Assembly (NCBI RefSeq): GCF_037893015.1
Contig: NC_133666.1
Coordinates: 623,268,104 to 623,332,103 of the forward strand
Direction: 5' to 3'
Origin: Macrotis lagotis
Lineage: Eukaryota; Chordata; Mammalia; Peramelemorphia; Peramelidae
Length of the DNA stretch: 64,000 nucleotides
In this document: piece by piece, positions 12,721 through 24,775 of the stretch
Layout: every line of letters starts with the position of its first letter
Numbering within the stretch: position 1 is the first letter of the stretch
Made by a program: the position numbers and the translations under genes
Notes under the pieces: model-generated
What the model was told of the DNA's origin: nothing
The model's input: only the letters and a program-made list of their open reading frames with translations
The model's database searches: none

Positions 12721-12811
12721 GGCATGATGGAGACCATCAGGTCACCGGGCTTCATTTTCTCATCCTTCTCAGTTTTCTTCCTCCTCCTTGAGATGCCTAC
12801 ATTGACCTCAG
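12721..12811 (+). CDS. Candidate signal-peptide exon of an Ig-superfamily membrane protein
   Basis: A pyrimidine-rich acceptor (cttctgttttctccag) precedes two ATGs at 12724 and 12727. The second gives METIRSPGFIFSSFSVFFLL followed by LEMPTLTS, a hydrophobic signal peptide, and the exon ends in CAG/GTAAGA in phase 1. A phase 1 leader exon behind a 5' UTR intron is the usual structure in butyrophilin-type and other IgSF genes. The next plus-strand exons with matching phase that I can find are the hydrophobic ones at 20.6-22 kb. No V or C domain exon was found between, so the gene is incomplete, degraded, or has exons I missed. Confidence 0.45.
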
Positions 12812-13532
12812 GTAAGACTGTTTGGTCTTGTTCATTGCCCAGGACTTGAAAGGTGGGTCCTGAAGACTGAGGCATGTCCTACCAAGCTATTGTCCTATCC
12901 TCCAGACAGTCACTTATTGCCCAATCCATTCTCTCACTACCAAAAATGCCTCCAAATTTTTCCTTGCTTCCCATCTTTCTTCCTTCACTCCCTTCTGACA
13001 CCTTCTTAGTGCATCGCCTTGTGTGTTAGAATCTTATACAATCGAGTGTCCTTTCTAAATTATCTACTAGGTGGACTCTCCTCAAGTCTCAGGCACAAGC
13101 AGGAAAGATTCTAGGATCCCCCATCAGTCAATAAACATTTCTGAAGTACCTATTATGTATTAGACATTGTGCTAAGCACTGGGGATCCAAGGAAAGGTAA
13201 AAGACACTTTCTGTTCTCAAGGACTTGACAGTCTTAAGGGGAGACAACATATAAATAATTATATACACGCAAATTATATGGGAAATTTAATGGGAATTAA
13301 ATATTCAACAGAGGGAGGGAACAAGAATTAATGGAATAAAGAAAACTTCCTGTAGAAAGCAAGAATTTGAACTGACACTTAAAGGAAGCCAGGAAAAAGG
13401 AGAATGAGCATCTTAGGCATTCAGTCAGAGACAATTCTGAAGTCAGGAGATGGAATGTTTTGTTTGAGGAAGAGCAAGGAGACCTGGGTCCTTGGACTGC
13501 AGAATGTTTGTGTGTTTGTGTGTAAGACAGAG

Positions 13533-13562
13533 TGGGGGTAGGGGTAGGGGTGGGGGTGGGGT
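13533..13562 (+). repeat. GGGGTA/GGGGT tandem G-runs, possible G-quadruplex
   Basis: Runs ggggg-ta-gggg-ta-gggg-t-ggggg-t-gggg, enough for an intramolecular quadruplex. Telomere-like spacing is coincidental or a degenerate repeat. Confidence 0.6.
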
Positions 13563-14114
13563 GGAGGAAGTAGGGAGAGAGGGAGAGACTTTCCAAAAGA
13601 ATAGATCTGGGAGAGGAAAACCCTCAGTGTCTGAGGTCCAAACAGAAAAAAAAAAATGCTATTTGTACTCTCCCTGAGCCATTAAAACCCTAACAATGAG
13701 CAAATGAGACTTGAGCTGGAACCTATTATTCTCCAATCAGTGAGAGCCAGAGTGATTTGAGTGTTAAGGCATAGTTAAGTTACTCTATTTGAATCCCAAT
13801 GGACTTTTTCAAAGTCTGGTTTACCAGAGCTATATTTCAAGAAAGAAGGAATGAAAATTACCTGAGGCAAAAATGTAATTATCCCAGTTTAAAGGGAAGA
13901 TTCAATAAGTAAATGAATAGGAGAGAAGGAAAAAAAGAATTTAGCACCAAACCTCAGGACAGCTTGTGAAGTAAAAGCAATTAAAAATACATCTAAGGAT
14001 ATGACTGCCCATGTGGAAAGTGGAAGGAAAAAAAAGAGGGGAGGAGGAGAAAGATGGAGGAAATAGCAGCATTGCACAACTGGAACTATTCAATTGGGTC
14101 CCCGAGGGGGCAAC

Positions 14115-14295
14115 TACTACTGTTCATCCTTTATTCTTGAAGAGGACCAATGGCATCAAGAGGGTAATGTCATGACTTGCAATTGAATTAGATCTAAGTG
14201 AGGCAGAGCTGTGCAAAATCACCTATCTCATTCTCTCCTTCATAGTTATCATAGTCCACTGACAAGACATAGGTCAGAACAACTAGAGAGGGCCC
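14115..14295 (+). repeat. Interspersed repeat of the 'gaagaggaccaatggcatc' type
   Basis: Resembles 1800-1990 (gatgccatttcatgaattggat, gtgagatagaattgtgcaaa) with gcaattgaattagatctaag and aggcagagctgtgcaaaatc. The family name is not known to me. Confidence 0.5.
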
Positions 14296-15932
14296 CTGCC
14301 TTCTCAAGGACTTTAACCACAAAAGAGAGGAGATAGCAAGGACTGATGTATCATGTGAGAGGTTTTTGAGGATTCGTATTTGTAGACAATAAAGGAGTCA
14401 GTAGACAGAGAATGTTTTAGGATAATTGAGAGAGTAGAGATGATAGAAAGGAACTAGAATAGGATCACTTGCACAAAAAAAGAAATTTACCTTTGCATGG
14501 ACAAGGATAGAGATTTTAGCAGAAGGCATCTGAATAATATGAGAAGAAGAGGAGTGAAAAAGGAGCTAACCATGAATCATCTCAATTTTTTAAAGTAAAA
14601 TGATAGTCAATGTTTTCAGCTAGGGGTGTGGGTGAAGGGGGAGCCATGGAAGATTTGAAGAGGGATAAAAAGGTTTGAAAGAGTCATTGTGGAGAGTGGG
14701 GTGGGGAATTGATAAAGGAGTTGTTAAAAGGATTCCCTTGTTTGAAGCCCTGTTGAGATTTGATAGAATGAATTTGTAGTGAACTAGTAAAGTCCAGTTT
14801 CATAAATTTTCCAACTTCTTTCAACAGAAGTGTATTAGTAGACAAGAAGCCAAGAAAGGGAGTGTTTCAAGACTGGGGGCAAGATTTACAAGAGAATGAA
14901 GGGATTAGGAAAAGAGGACTGTGTAGTCTTAAATCAGTTCAGCACAAGTCAATTTGGGAGGAGAAGGGTGTAGTTAGAGGGGGGTGATTGGGAGAAAACT
15001 GAGGGGTTGAGAGAGTGGGAGTCATGATATGGATGAAGAATAAGTACTGGGGTTATAAAACAGGAGAGATGAAATAATAATAGGCTATGATCAGATAAGG
15101 GGATTTCAAAGTTCATGAACATGGAAGAAATACATCTTTGAATGTGACAAGAACAAGGGTATGATCATTTCTGTGGATGGCTTGGGAAATGAACAAGGTT
15201 AGGAAATAGGAATTTTGGGTATTTGAGGAAATATCAGTATATAGATGTTGAATTCCCCTAGAGTGAAGGCAGGAGCTGAGGAGAAGCTATAATTAAAGCA
15301 TTGAACTTAAGAAATAAAGAAGGGGAATATCCTAGAGCTGAGTAGACAACAAGTACTACCAGTAATGATAGGATGGTAGATATGGATTGAATGAACCTAA
15401 AGGAGGAAAGATGACTGAGTGATAGCAGTAGAGAGAAAAATCTAAAGAAGGCAATGGAGAACAGAGGTAATGCAACTCTCCCATCCTGACCAGTGAGTTG
15501 GAGAAATAAGTGAAAGTGCAGCAAATGTGGGAAAAGGTTGGCCAGGGAGTTTCTGTTATCAAGAGAGAGACAGGCCTCAGTGAGAACCAGAAGTTGGATG
15601 AAGTGGGAAAGGAAAGCTTTGAAGATAAAAGCAAGTTTGTTATCTCTAGAAATATCAGAAAGAAGGAGAAAGAGTGGGAAACTGTAAAATGGGACACTGG
15701 GTGTTGTTGAAGGAAATAGGAATAAGGCATCAGACAGTGGTGGGGGATAGAGATTGGGGTATGAATGATGACCAGGGTTTTAGAATCATTGGGATGAGGG
15801 AGGAGAATGACCAGAGGAGAATTTGTTAATGATTTACCAATAAATTTAGGTAGATTTTCTTTTTCCATAGAAAGGAAGGAAATAAGTATTTTTTAAATAC
15901 CTACTAGGTACCAAACCCTTTGCTAAGCTCTT

Positions 15933-16083
15933 TTTTTTAGGTTTTTTGCAAGGCAATGGGGTTAAGTGGCTTGCCCAAGGCCACACAGCTAGGTAATTAT
16001 TAAATGTCTGAGGCCAAATTTGAACTCAGGTATTCCTGACTCCAGGGCCAGTGCTCTACCCACTGCACCACCTAGCTGCCCCT
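15933..16083 (-). mobile_element. tRNA-derived marsupial SINE with target-site duplication
   Basis: Complement orientation, flanked by tgctaagctctt on both sides. It interrupts an older MIR-like sequence that continues to about 16230. Confidence 0.92.
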
Positions 16084-18649
16084 TGCTAAGCTCTTAAATG
16101 AGACACACAACAATCCTCCAACAATACTGGGAAATTAGTGCTGTCATTAACTCCAATCTAAGTTGAGGGAATTGAGACAGACAAAGGTTAAGTGACCTGC
16201 CCAAATTCACATAGCTAATAACTCTATCAGAAAGATCTGTTTCTTCTTGGAAGTTTTTAGGTCCAGTAATCTCTCCACTGCATTTCTTTGGAGTCCTTTA
16301 GGATGAAGTCCTCTAAAAAGGTTAGGAAAAAAGAGTCCTTAGAGCTGAAGGAATCATGTTATTAACTTCCCCAAAGCAGGAGACTAGGCTGGAGATGTGG
16401 TGAATGGTCAACAATGAGCGCACAGATAAGGCCTCTTGATCCAAATATCCAAAGTTGGACATAACTCTTGAACCCCTATCCTGCTCTTAGAATCTCTTTT
16501 GTCAGTCAAGTAAATCTACTTCTCACATTTAACAGACACAGTGACTCTGTATTGTATTGTTAGCTACACAGCAAAAAGGAAAGGAAAAGCATTAAATGCT
16601 TCTTGATGGAGTCCTCTATCCCCATCCTCCTCAATTTGCTGCACATTTACAGATAGTGAATAAGATTAAAGGCTGGGGTTGCCTTCTAGGACCTTAAGAA
16701 ATTAGAAGATTCACAGTGTGAGAAAGCTCCTTGTCCTTTCATTTCACCAGCTAATGAAATTTTCAAGAGTTGCCAGACCCAGTCAGTCTAATCTTGATTT
16801 CCATGCACATCACATGGAGAGGAATGCTGGGCATGGTCCCAGCTCTTCCTTCCCTAATGCTATACCCAGAAGAAAGGTCTTGAACTAAAGCTCCAGCCCA
16901 GAGGTCTAATGCTAAAATCTCAATCACGTGAGAAGGGCAACTTGATACCTTGATCCAATGGGGTAACTTGATGCCTAGACCCAATGGCACAACTTCAAGG
17001 TGTACAAAATCCAAGGGCACAATAGAGATTGATTTATTTTATTTAGAGAAAGTAGGTTTAAGAGAAAGTAGGTTTAAAACAATCAACTTTAAACATTAAA
17101 GAAGAGTTTACATGGAATAGAAAATTTTGGATTTAATTCAGTGCTCAAAAGGTTTAAAGGGAAGAGGGGAAGAGACAGTGGAAGGAGAAAAAAGACATTT
17201 CTTCAGTCATGTGGTTCCAAGGCAGGTTGTGAGGAGAACATCACTTCAATGATCAGGTTCATCTTCTGCTTTGGTGCTGCCATTCCATCTACCTGGGTTG
17301 AATGAAGATCTTGCTGCCCTAATATCATGCTCAACACCAACTCCACCTCTTCCACCAAAGTCAATGTCTACCTTCCTGAAACTTCTGAAAAACTCATTCA
17401 GGCTATCTTTGGGATTACATCATTCTCATCTCTTAGTTGCCAATAATTTCCCTGGGCAGGAAAATGAGGCAAATTCCAAATCTCAGCATTCTCAGAGACG
17501 TTTTAAAATACTTTCTTCATGAGATTTTCAACACTACCCTTCTAACCAGCCAGAGATCTTATAGATCATTACTTTTTTAATTTGTTTCCTAGAGCCTCAT
17601 TAAGAATTGAGTAAGGTATCACTGAAAGATGAGAAAGTTGAGAGATTCTATTCTTTTATCTTCCCATAATCTTTTAAATCATTCAGTTTCTTATTACCTA
17701 ACAACTTTCCCACTTAACTACTCTTGGTTTCCTACCTTTGTCTTTACTTTCTCTCTCTACCTCTTCACTTACTTATATGGAATTATTATTTTTTTTTGTT
17801 TTCTAAGAAAACTTCAAATATTAGGAAATGATGGTCTCTGGAGTCTTTATGACTCAGAAGGCCTAAAAGACTGTGTGTGATTTTGCTACTGTATAAATCA
17901 AGTGAGAGAAACCAGTTCAATTGGGGAGACCCAGGATTTTTCCCTTCCTATTTCCTCATTCTCTACTAGGTCAAATCAGCCCCTGAAACACAGGGCTGAT
18001 AATGAGTTCGAATTTAATATTCTCCTCAATCTTGTTGAGATCCCACCCACCTGGGAAAGCCTAAGTGCAACCTGGGATAAAATCCCTTGTCTTGATGATC
18101 CAAAACTGAGGTGGTCTGAGAATAAAAGTGATATAATCAAAAGCACATTCCTTAGTATCTCATTAAAATCAGTATAACTCTCATTATAGTATTCATTCTT
18201 CTCATTAATTGTTAACCAGAGTTGATTGTCATCTGTTAGACCACCCACTCTTCCAAATATAAATGTATCAGAGACAGTCAAATGATATCTTTTTATTAAT
18301 TATTTGCTAGCCACAATTAATAATATGATTAACTGCCTAGAAATTATGTCTTGTGAACATTTTATATATGACATGAGATTGGAAAAAAGATTTATTCTGA
18401 TTTCTGATGAGGCAAGACTTTGAATCCTGGGTCTTGGTAGCATGGGGTCACTTGTGATTAGGCCCTTCTGTCCCCACAGGGGAGAAAAAAAAGTGTGCTT
18501 TCACTGTGAGAGAAAATAACAGTATGTTACAGCATAGTTCCAAGGGTAAACAAATCCAAGGGTTTAGACAAGAACTTGTAGCTCTGGTCTGGTCAAAAAA
18601 AAATAGTCCTAAGTAGGTTTGGGAGAACATGTCATAAAGAATATGTTCT

Positions 18650-18758
18650 TTTTTAAAAAAATTTTATTTATTTAAGGCAATAGGGTTAAGTGACTAGTTC
18701 AAGGTCACACAGCTGACTCCAGGGCCTGTGTTCTATCCAATGTGCCACCTAGCTGCCT
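18650..18758 (-). mobile_element. tRNA-derived marsupial SINE with internal deletion
   Basis: About 110 bp. Lacks the central part between cacacagct and gactccagg. Flanked by aagaatatgttct direct repeats. Confidence 0.9.
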
Positions 18759-19474
18759 CAAGAATATGTTCTAAGATGGAAATTTCTCTTATTCCTTATC
18801 TCTATTTGAGACTTCCTACTTATATAAAGGTGACAATCTATTAGCATTTCTTTCTTACCTTTCTATTAGGTTCCAATTTTTCAGGTTTCAATAGAGGAGG
18901 GAAAGAAAGAAAGTAGGAAGATTGAAAGAAAGCAAGACAGAAAAAGGGGAACTAAATGACAAAAGAAGAAAATAGTAAGGGGGGGATATAGAAGAAGTAT
19001 CATTTTTCCTGGGTCCTAGTGATCCAACACACACACACACAAAACTACTATATATTGGCAGCAGAGAGAGGTGCCAAAGACCAAGAATTCCTTATTTTTA
19101 TTTTAGCAAGGAATACTTTGGACTTTTGAATTTATTGTCAGAACCATATTCTAATCAGGATGGGCCATGTCATGTCATTTTGGAATGGGACTAAAGAAGC
19201 ACAATAGTGATTAAGAGTAAATTTGGAAATAAAATAGGCTACCTTGATGCTATTTTGATGAGAGGAAACTACTGCATTTATTTGTCACATACATGATTTT
19301 AATGACTAATAAATTAATAAGAAAAAATCACTGGTGTTAATATTATCCTTTTGAACCCTTCCTTATGAAGTGGCCTAGAACAGAGTTAAGGAAATGAGAC
19401 CCTGAGCCCAGAATGAGCTTGAGTGGCGCAGTGCTGAAAGATCTGAGTTCATTTTCTAGTTCATTCTTTTTGTA

Positions 19475-19619
19475 TGTTTATTTTATTTAAGGCAATGGGG
19501 TTAAGTGATTGCCCAAGGTCACACAGCTAGGCAATTATTGTGTCTGATGCTGCATTTGAACCCAGGTCCTCCTGACTCCAGGGCTAGTGCTTTATCCACT
19601 GTGCTACCTAGCTGCTCCC
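19475..19619 (-). mobile_element. tRNA-derived marsupial SINE inserted in an older MIR-like element
   Basis: Complement orientation. MIR-like sequence continues on both sides (19425-19474 and 19620-19720, with gctcatttgtaaaatggggc). Confidence 0.88.
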
Positions 19620-19809
19620 TAATTCATTGCTTCTAACTGTGTCACCTCAGGCCAGCCCCTTAATCTCTCATCCTCACTCTGCTCATTTGTAAAATGGGGC
19701 TAATAATAACATAATCACAAAGATCACCTGAGGATCACTTTAGGATCACCTGAGACTAATTCAATTCATTAATCATTTATTAACTGTCCTCTAAGGACCA
19801 GGTCTTATG

Positions 19810-20015
19810 CTAAACACTAGGGGAAGAAGGAAGGAAAAAAGGAAAGAGAAAAAAAGAGGGACAGAGGACAGAGGGAGGAAAGAAGAAGGGGAAGGAAGGA
19901 AGGAAGGAAGGAAGGAAGGAAGGAAGGAAGGAAGGAAGGAAGGAAGGAAGGAAGGAAGGGGAGGGAAGGAGAGAGGGAAGGGGGAAGAAGGGAAGGTGAA
20001 AAGAGAAAGGAAGAA
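19810..20015. repeat. (GGAA)n microsatellite and purine tract
   Basis: Perfect ggaa units from about 19891 to 19958 within a longer purine stretch. Paralogue of the tract at 2205-2725. Confidence 0.95.
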
Positions 20016-20591
20016 TTATTTCCTAGTTATCTTCAATCTAGCAGATTTGCACATACTTGTTTACAAATTGTCTCCCTCATTAGACTGTGAGCTCCTTGAG
20101 AACAGACTGCCTTTTGCTTTTTTTTTGTACTTTGCACAATACTTGGCCCATAGAATACACTTAACAAATACACTAACAAATACAATAACACGTTCTTTAC
20201 TCCTATCACACTAATACAATCCTTGTAGCCCTATCTGTATAACATGACTTTATTTTCAATAAATTTTTGAGATTGGAGGAAAGGCAGCTGTGGGTGACGC
20301 ATGGGTGCCAGGAATGGACAAGGGAGCAGCAGCAGTCAACAAGACTCTGGCGGGGGGAGGGGGGGGTGTTGGGAGAAAATACTGGTGGTTGGGAAGCCTG
20401 GAGTGCACAATCATGGTCCCTGTTCTCCCCATGCTGTCAGATCTCCACTCTCCTCCCTGAGCAGGGCCAAGGATGCCCCTCTCCTCAGGAAGAATGGAGG
20501 AGATTCCCAGTGACAAAGATAGAATGTCTTTTCCTGTGCCAGGACAGAGGATGCAGGTCAGATTCTCCTGAGTTGGCATGATGTGTTTCAG

Positions 20592-20705
20592 GTGAAGAAG
20601 AAACAATGTCTTTGGATCCCCAGGTAGAAAATATGATAAGGAGCACCATTGGCTGGTGGACAATGTCAAATATGTTTCTTTTATATCGCATCTCCTTTCA
20701 CAAAG
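20592..20705 (+). CDS. Candidate exon, first of three serial 3' exons of a membrane protein
   Basis: A 114-nt open exon, phase 1 to phase 1, with acceptor gatgtgtttcag and donor AAAG/GTAAGT. It encodes EEETMSLDPQVENM followed by a moderately hydrophobic IRSTIGWWTMSNMFLLYRIS and FHK. It has the same length and phase as the next exon, suggesting internal exon duplication. A diverged copy of the same genomic block starts near 3322 (see duplication). Serial 3' exons of this kind occur in the SKINT/butyrophilin-like group, but I could not confirm the family. Confidence 0.35.
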
Positions 20706-21332
20706 GTAAGTATGATGAAAAGTCAGGGCAAGGAATTGGCTGTGTCCTATAGGCCACTTTCAGCAGGAAAAGTACAAGGATATAGACACTTACTACCTCC
20801 ACTCTTTCCTTAAGCCATATAACCTTACAAAAGCACCAGTAACCCATATAATAAATACCCTTTGGGGTTTTCTGAGCTGCTTTGCTCATAAGCAAACAGA
20901 TAGAAAAGTTACAGGAATACTACACATATTACAATTTCAAAGTTCCTCATTCCATAAAGGTCTGACTGGACCTAAGGAATAGTCTCTGAGTTCCTGGATC
21001 CTCCCACTGCTACTTTCTATCCCTGAGGCTGGTGGCCTCCATCCTCTTCTGGAATGTTTCCTGTATCTGAAAACATGAATGTAAAGAAGTGGTAATGAGC
21101 TGGTTTGGGGAATCACGGGATCACAAGAGATTCACATCTCTCTACTTCAGTCCTTTTCTCTTCAATGAGAGAACTGAGCCAGTGGTCATCTTCTAGGAGA
21201 CAGATTTATTTGGAAAAAATCACCTACATCCAGTTTGTTTGGAGTTCCTGAATTGTTTAGATAGAGCTAGCAGTTCTGAGGGTATGGGAGAGTCTGTGTG
21301 GCCATGTCCTTGTTCCTTGTGTCCTATTTTAG

Positions 21333-21446
21333 AACACTTTCAGAAATGTGGAATTTTCTGGCCGCTGACGGGGATCCTGGCAGTGATTTCTTCATTGGAA
21401 ATAGGTCTTTATATTTGTTATTTGTGGACAAAACACAGTTGTCCAG
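21333..21446 (+). CDS. Candidate transmembrane exon, second of three
   Basis: A 114-nt exon, phase 1 to phase 1, with acceptor gtgtcctattttag and donor CCAG/GTAATG. It encodes HFQKCGIFWPLTG and then ILAVISSLEIGLYICYLW, a convincing membrane helix, followed by basic TKHSCP. It is in frame with the exon before (HK-E-HFQ) and the one after (CP-G-FILQ). This is the best supported of the three. The parent gene is not identified; a multi-pass butyrophilin/SKINT-like protein is one possibility. Confidence 0.45.
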
Positions 21447-21898
21447 GTAATGGAGGGGGATGGAAGGAGGGTACGTGGGCAATATTAAAGAGCAGTCCTT
21501 ATGAAATACTCACTGGATATCAGTTCTCTATCCTCATTCTTTTCTTCAATCTCTAGACAAGGATGAGGCCAAAGCCTTTCAAAGTCAGGTCAGACTCATC
21601 CTAGGTTCCCCCAGCAGTGTGGGATTTCTCTTTTCTTTAATTGCATTGACCCTGGGATCTCCTGGGGTTGGGGACAGGGAGCACTCCTTATCAAGGAACC
21701 AATTGTGTATAATTCAGTGAGTCAAGTAGTCCAGAGGTGATAGAGAATGTCATTTGTAGGCTGGGACTGGGGATGGGGGGGGGGGGGTGAAGAGACAAAC
21801 AGTTCCAGTCATCCTAGGGGAGGGCACTGGGAAGGGAAGCTAGATAGTCTACCTTGGACCAGTTTCTAAGATGTTGCAAACCTTAATCTGTTCTACAG

Positions 21899-22012
21899 GG
21901 TTTATTCTCCAGCAGGGTTGGATGAACTGGTTGGCTTGGAGCCTCATCTTGATCTTCTTCATTCACTTAATGATGATACTTATATTAAAAAAAGCTTTTA
22001 ATTATTTGGTCT
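21899..22012 (+). CDS. Candidate third hydrophobic exon, end uncertain
   Basis: It follows acceptor tctgttctacag in phase 1 and encodes FILQQGWMNWLAWSLILIFF then IHLMMILILKK, another membrane-like stretch. The sequence from about 21985 onward looks like the 3' tail of an old L1, so the true exon end may be replaced or lie earlier. No clear donor or short stop follows, and the end given simply assumes the 114-nt length of its neighbours. Confidence 0.3.
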
Positions 22013-22260
22013 TCTTTTTGATGTTTTCAGCTAATTTCAGCAATTTTGAGGATTTTATTTTTGTACTGCCTTTAGTAAAGTCATTTATTTATAGCATAAT
22101 TTAATTAAAGTTTTGCATTACACATTTTCTCTCCCTCCCTTCCCTTTCTCCCTCCCTAAGAATATGAGCAATATGTTACACATGTGCAATTATGTCAAAT
22201 ATTTTCATATTAGCTATTTTATATAAGAAGAAAATAAAAAAATAGAAGTGGAAAAATGTC
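21985..22260 (+). mobile_element. Old LINE 3'-end-like fragment
   Basis: Contains ttctctccctcccttccc and agcaatatgttacacatgtg, resembling the 3' UTR tail seen in several L1 copies here (compare 35670-35820 in inverted form). It overlaps and may have destroyed the third hydrophobic exon. Confidence 0.5.
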
Positions 22261-24069
22261 ATGCTTCGGTCTGTATTCAATTAAAATCTGTTCTTTTTAT
22301 GGAGGCACATAGTATACTTCCTCATTAATCTTTTGAGATTGTTTTATATTCTTATACTGCTTAGAATAGCTAAGTCATTCATAATCTAAGAATATTTTTG
22401 AGGGGGAGGGGTTCTGTATATTTTTCTTTGATACATTCAGAGTCTTCTTGTTGCTGTCCACTTTCAAGTTAGTCAATATTTTTTCACTTGTGTTCTTCTA
22501 AGGATATTTTTCTATCTTCACAAAATAGTGATTCATGTAATAGGTGGATTGACTGGCATAAAGAAAATGACCAGACTGCCTTTGGGAAAGAGCTAATGAT
22601 AATCTAGGGCTTAATCCAGAGGGTCTCTGAGGCTCAGTTAGGTATGGAATGGGGAAATAGTCACAAGAGAGAAGCTAACAGAGATGAACCCAAGGAAACA
22701 GGATGGCCCATGGAAGAAGGTAGGCCAGGAAACTTAGGACTTGACCTGCAAACACCTAAGGAAAGTGAGGGCTGTGAAAAAAAGTAACACCACAATCCCT
22801 TTTGTCCCCCATCACTACTTCTTTCCTCCTTCCTTTTTCTTTCTCTCCCTTTACTCTCATTGTTTTCTTCTTCTTGTTCACTCTCTCCTTTCCTCTTCCT
22901 CTTTAAAGATGACACTAGCACGCAGCTACCAGAACAGTGCCCCTAATTCCTACATCCTCTTCTGGAGGAAGGGGCATTGCTTCCCACCTTCTGTCCAGTG
23001 ATAGCTGATCCACAACCTCACAATCCCTCTAACCCCCAATGCTTCATGATAGTCATGCATCTTCCCAGGGGAATTTTTCCAAAGGAAAGAGAGAATTGTT
23101 CTTTGCCCTTTCCCCAACCTCAAGAAAACTCCTAATCTCAGTATTCATGCTTCTGGCTCCAATTTATATCAACAATATATAGGAGTTTGTAACCTAGACT
23201 TGACCTCCAAGCAACATACACCTCACATCCCTACCCTTCTTCCCCCAGTGAATTTGCCTCAGTAGATATGACCCCTTGTTAAGACTCTGTCTCCCTTGTT
23301 CATTCTCTTCTCCTCCCATCATCCTTCACAGCCAATATTCCCCTGGTGTCATTGTCAAAGCTAAGACTCTGGAAAGATCTTGGGATAAATCCTGAGGGAT
23401 TCCAAGTCTCATGTTTTTTTTTTTCCTACAAGACAGGTCTGGTTTGCCCATAGCATAGTGCACTGAGATCATTGCTGACATGGGATATCAAACACCTCCT
23501 GCAGTCTACCCTAATTAATTCCTTGCAGTCTGATGTTCTATGAGGATCTTCTGAGTCACAGATTTGGTTCTTTATCACCTTTACTCATTACAAGAAATGA
23601 AGAGAAAGTGAGCCCGAGGGAGCTAGTCCTCTCATTTAACACATAGACTAAAGGGCTAACTGAATGTTCTTCACATTATTATATAATTAGAATAGATGAC
23701 TGCTCTTTGTAATGGGATATGAGTAGGGTCCCCATCCATGTGGCAAAGGAGGCCCAAATCAGCACTCATTAGTATTTATTAGTTCTAGAATTACCATTGT
23801 CACTTAAGTAAGAAGGAGTGAACAACTAAAGGAATCATAACCAATTTAATGACCATCTGAAGGCTCACTGAAAGCAACTTCAGGACACTTCTGGCAGCTC
23901 ACAGAATGATGGAAATTATATGAACTTCATGCTGTTCCCACATGGTTCTTGTTTATTCCATTAGGTCATATTTCACTCCTTTTGGTTTGGATATCATGAG
24001 TATTTAGTGTGATAACATCTATTAAGATTGTTCTTAATTTTACATATCAGTGATTACTAGCATCATCAT

Positions 24070-24240
24070 CATAGAATTTCAGATTTGAAAGTCATGGCCT
24101 GGAGTTCAGATGACCAGATTTGCAATTTGACTTCAGTATGTGACCCTGGACAAGACACTTAACCTGTGTTTGCCTCAGATTCCTCAACTGCAAAATTGGG
24201 GTAGTAATAGCATCTACTTGGCATAATTGTTGTGAGGAGG
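24070..24240 (+). mobile_element. MIR/CORE-SINE-like element
   Basis: Contains tgaccctggacaagacactt and cctcaactgcaaaattgggg. Confidence 0.7.
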
Positions 24241-24684
24241 GAGTGAGCAACTAAAGGAATCATAATCAATTTAATGATGATTTGCAGCTTCATTGTACTG
24301 GCCATGTGTACTTAGATATGCATAGTTTAACCTTTAAGACAAGCATATCTTACTGGCACACCAGTTAAGAACATTTTCATTAATCAAGAATGAAAGTCAG
24401 AGACTTGATACCATCATAGTTCTGACCATAAACAATGCCAACTGGCAGCATTATTCTTACCAGGCAGCTTCCAGGAAACCAAAGCCTTTGGTTTCTAGGG
24501 GGTGTATGGTTGCAGAACTGAAAGGAAAAAACTACTAATGATTAGATCATCCAGAAACAAGTTTGAATATACTGTATTATCACCAATCTGTCACCAGCAA
24601 CTTGCATACTGGAACTTTGTCCAGTTTTGTTGGCTGACAGGGAAGGGAGCCATATCGTGGTCTTCTTCGATTATAAACAAGAAC

Positions 24685-24775
24685 AACCTGTTCTTGTTGT
24701 TCAGTTGTATCTGATACTCCGTGGCCCAGTGGACCTCTCTCCATGGGTTTTCCTGGCAAAGACATGGAGTTTAAA
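24685..24775 (+). repeat. Old SINE fragment
   Basis: Contains ttgttcagttgtatctgata and gttttcctggcaaagacatg, resembling the 5' part of an old mammalian tRNA-SINE. Overlapping frames are not genes. Confidence 0.45.

Larger units (their letters stand above)
12812..15932. other. Intergenic or intron after the candidate leader exon, no Ig exon found
   Basis: I looked for V- or C-type Ig exons (Cys-Trp-Cys pattern, YxC before a donor) and saw none. It contains an old repeat near 13120-13250 (tgtgctaagcactggggatc), a G-run cluster and purine-rich DNA. The 170-codon minus-strand frame at 15868-15356 is serine/leucine-rich and low in complexity, and I do not regard it as a gene. Confidence 0.5.
16240..20640. 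repeat. Right copy of the segmental duplication
   Basis: Collinear with 1-3620 but longer, mainly because 16.8-19.1 kb has little match on the left. It ends at the candidate exon at 20592. Between 16.8 and 18.6 kb I find no gene and no clear repeat. Open frames there are short and without recognisable domains. Confidence 0.65.

Noticed and set aside
15258..15868. 170-codon minus-strand frame
   Set aside because: Serine/leucine/phenylalanine-rich, no domain, no promoter or splice support; best explained by purine-rich DNA.
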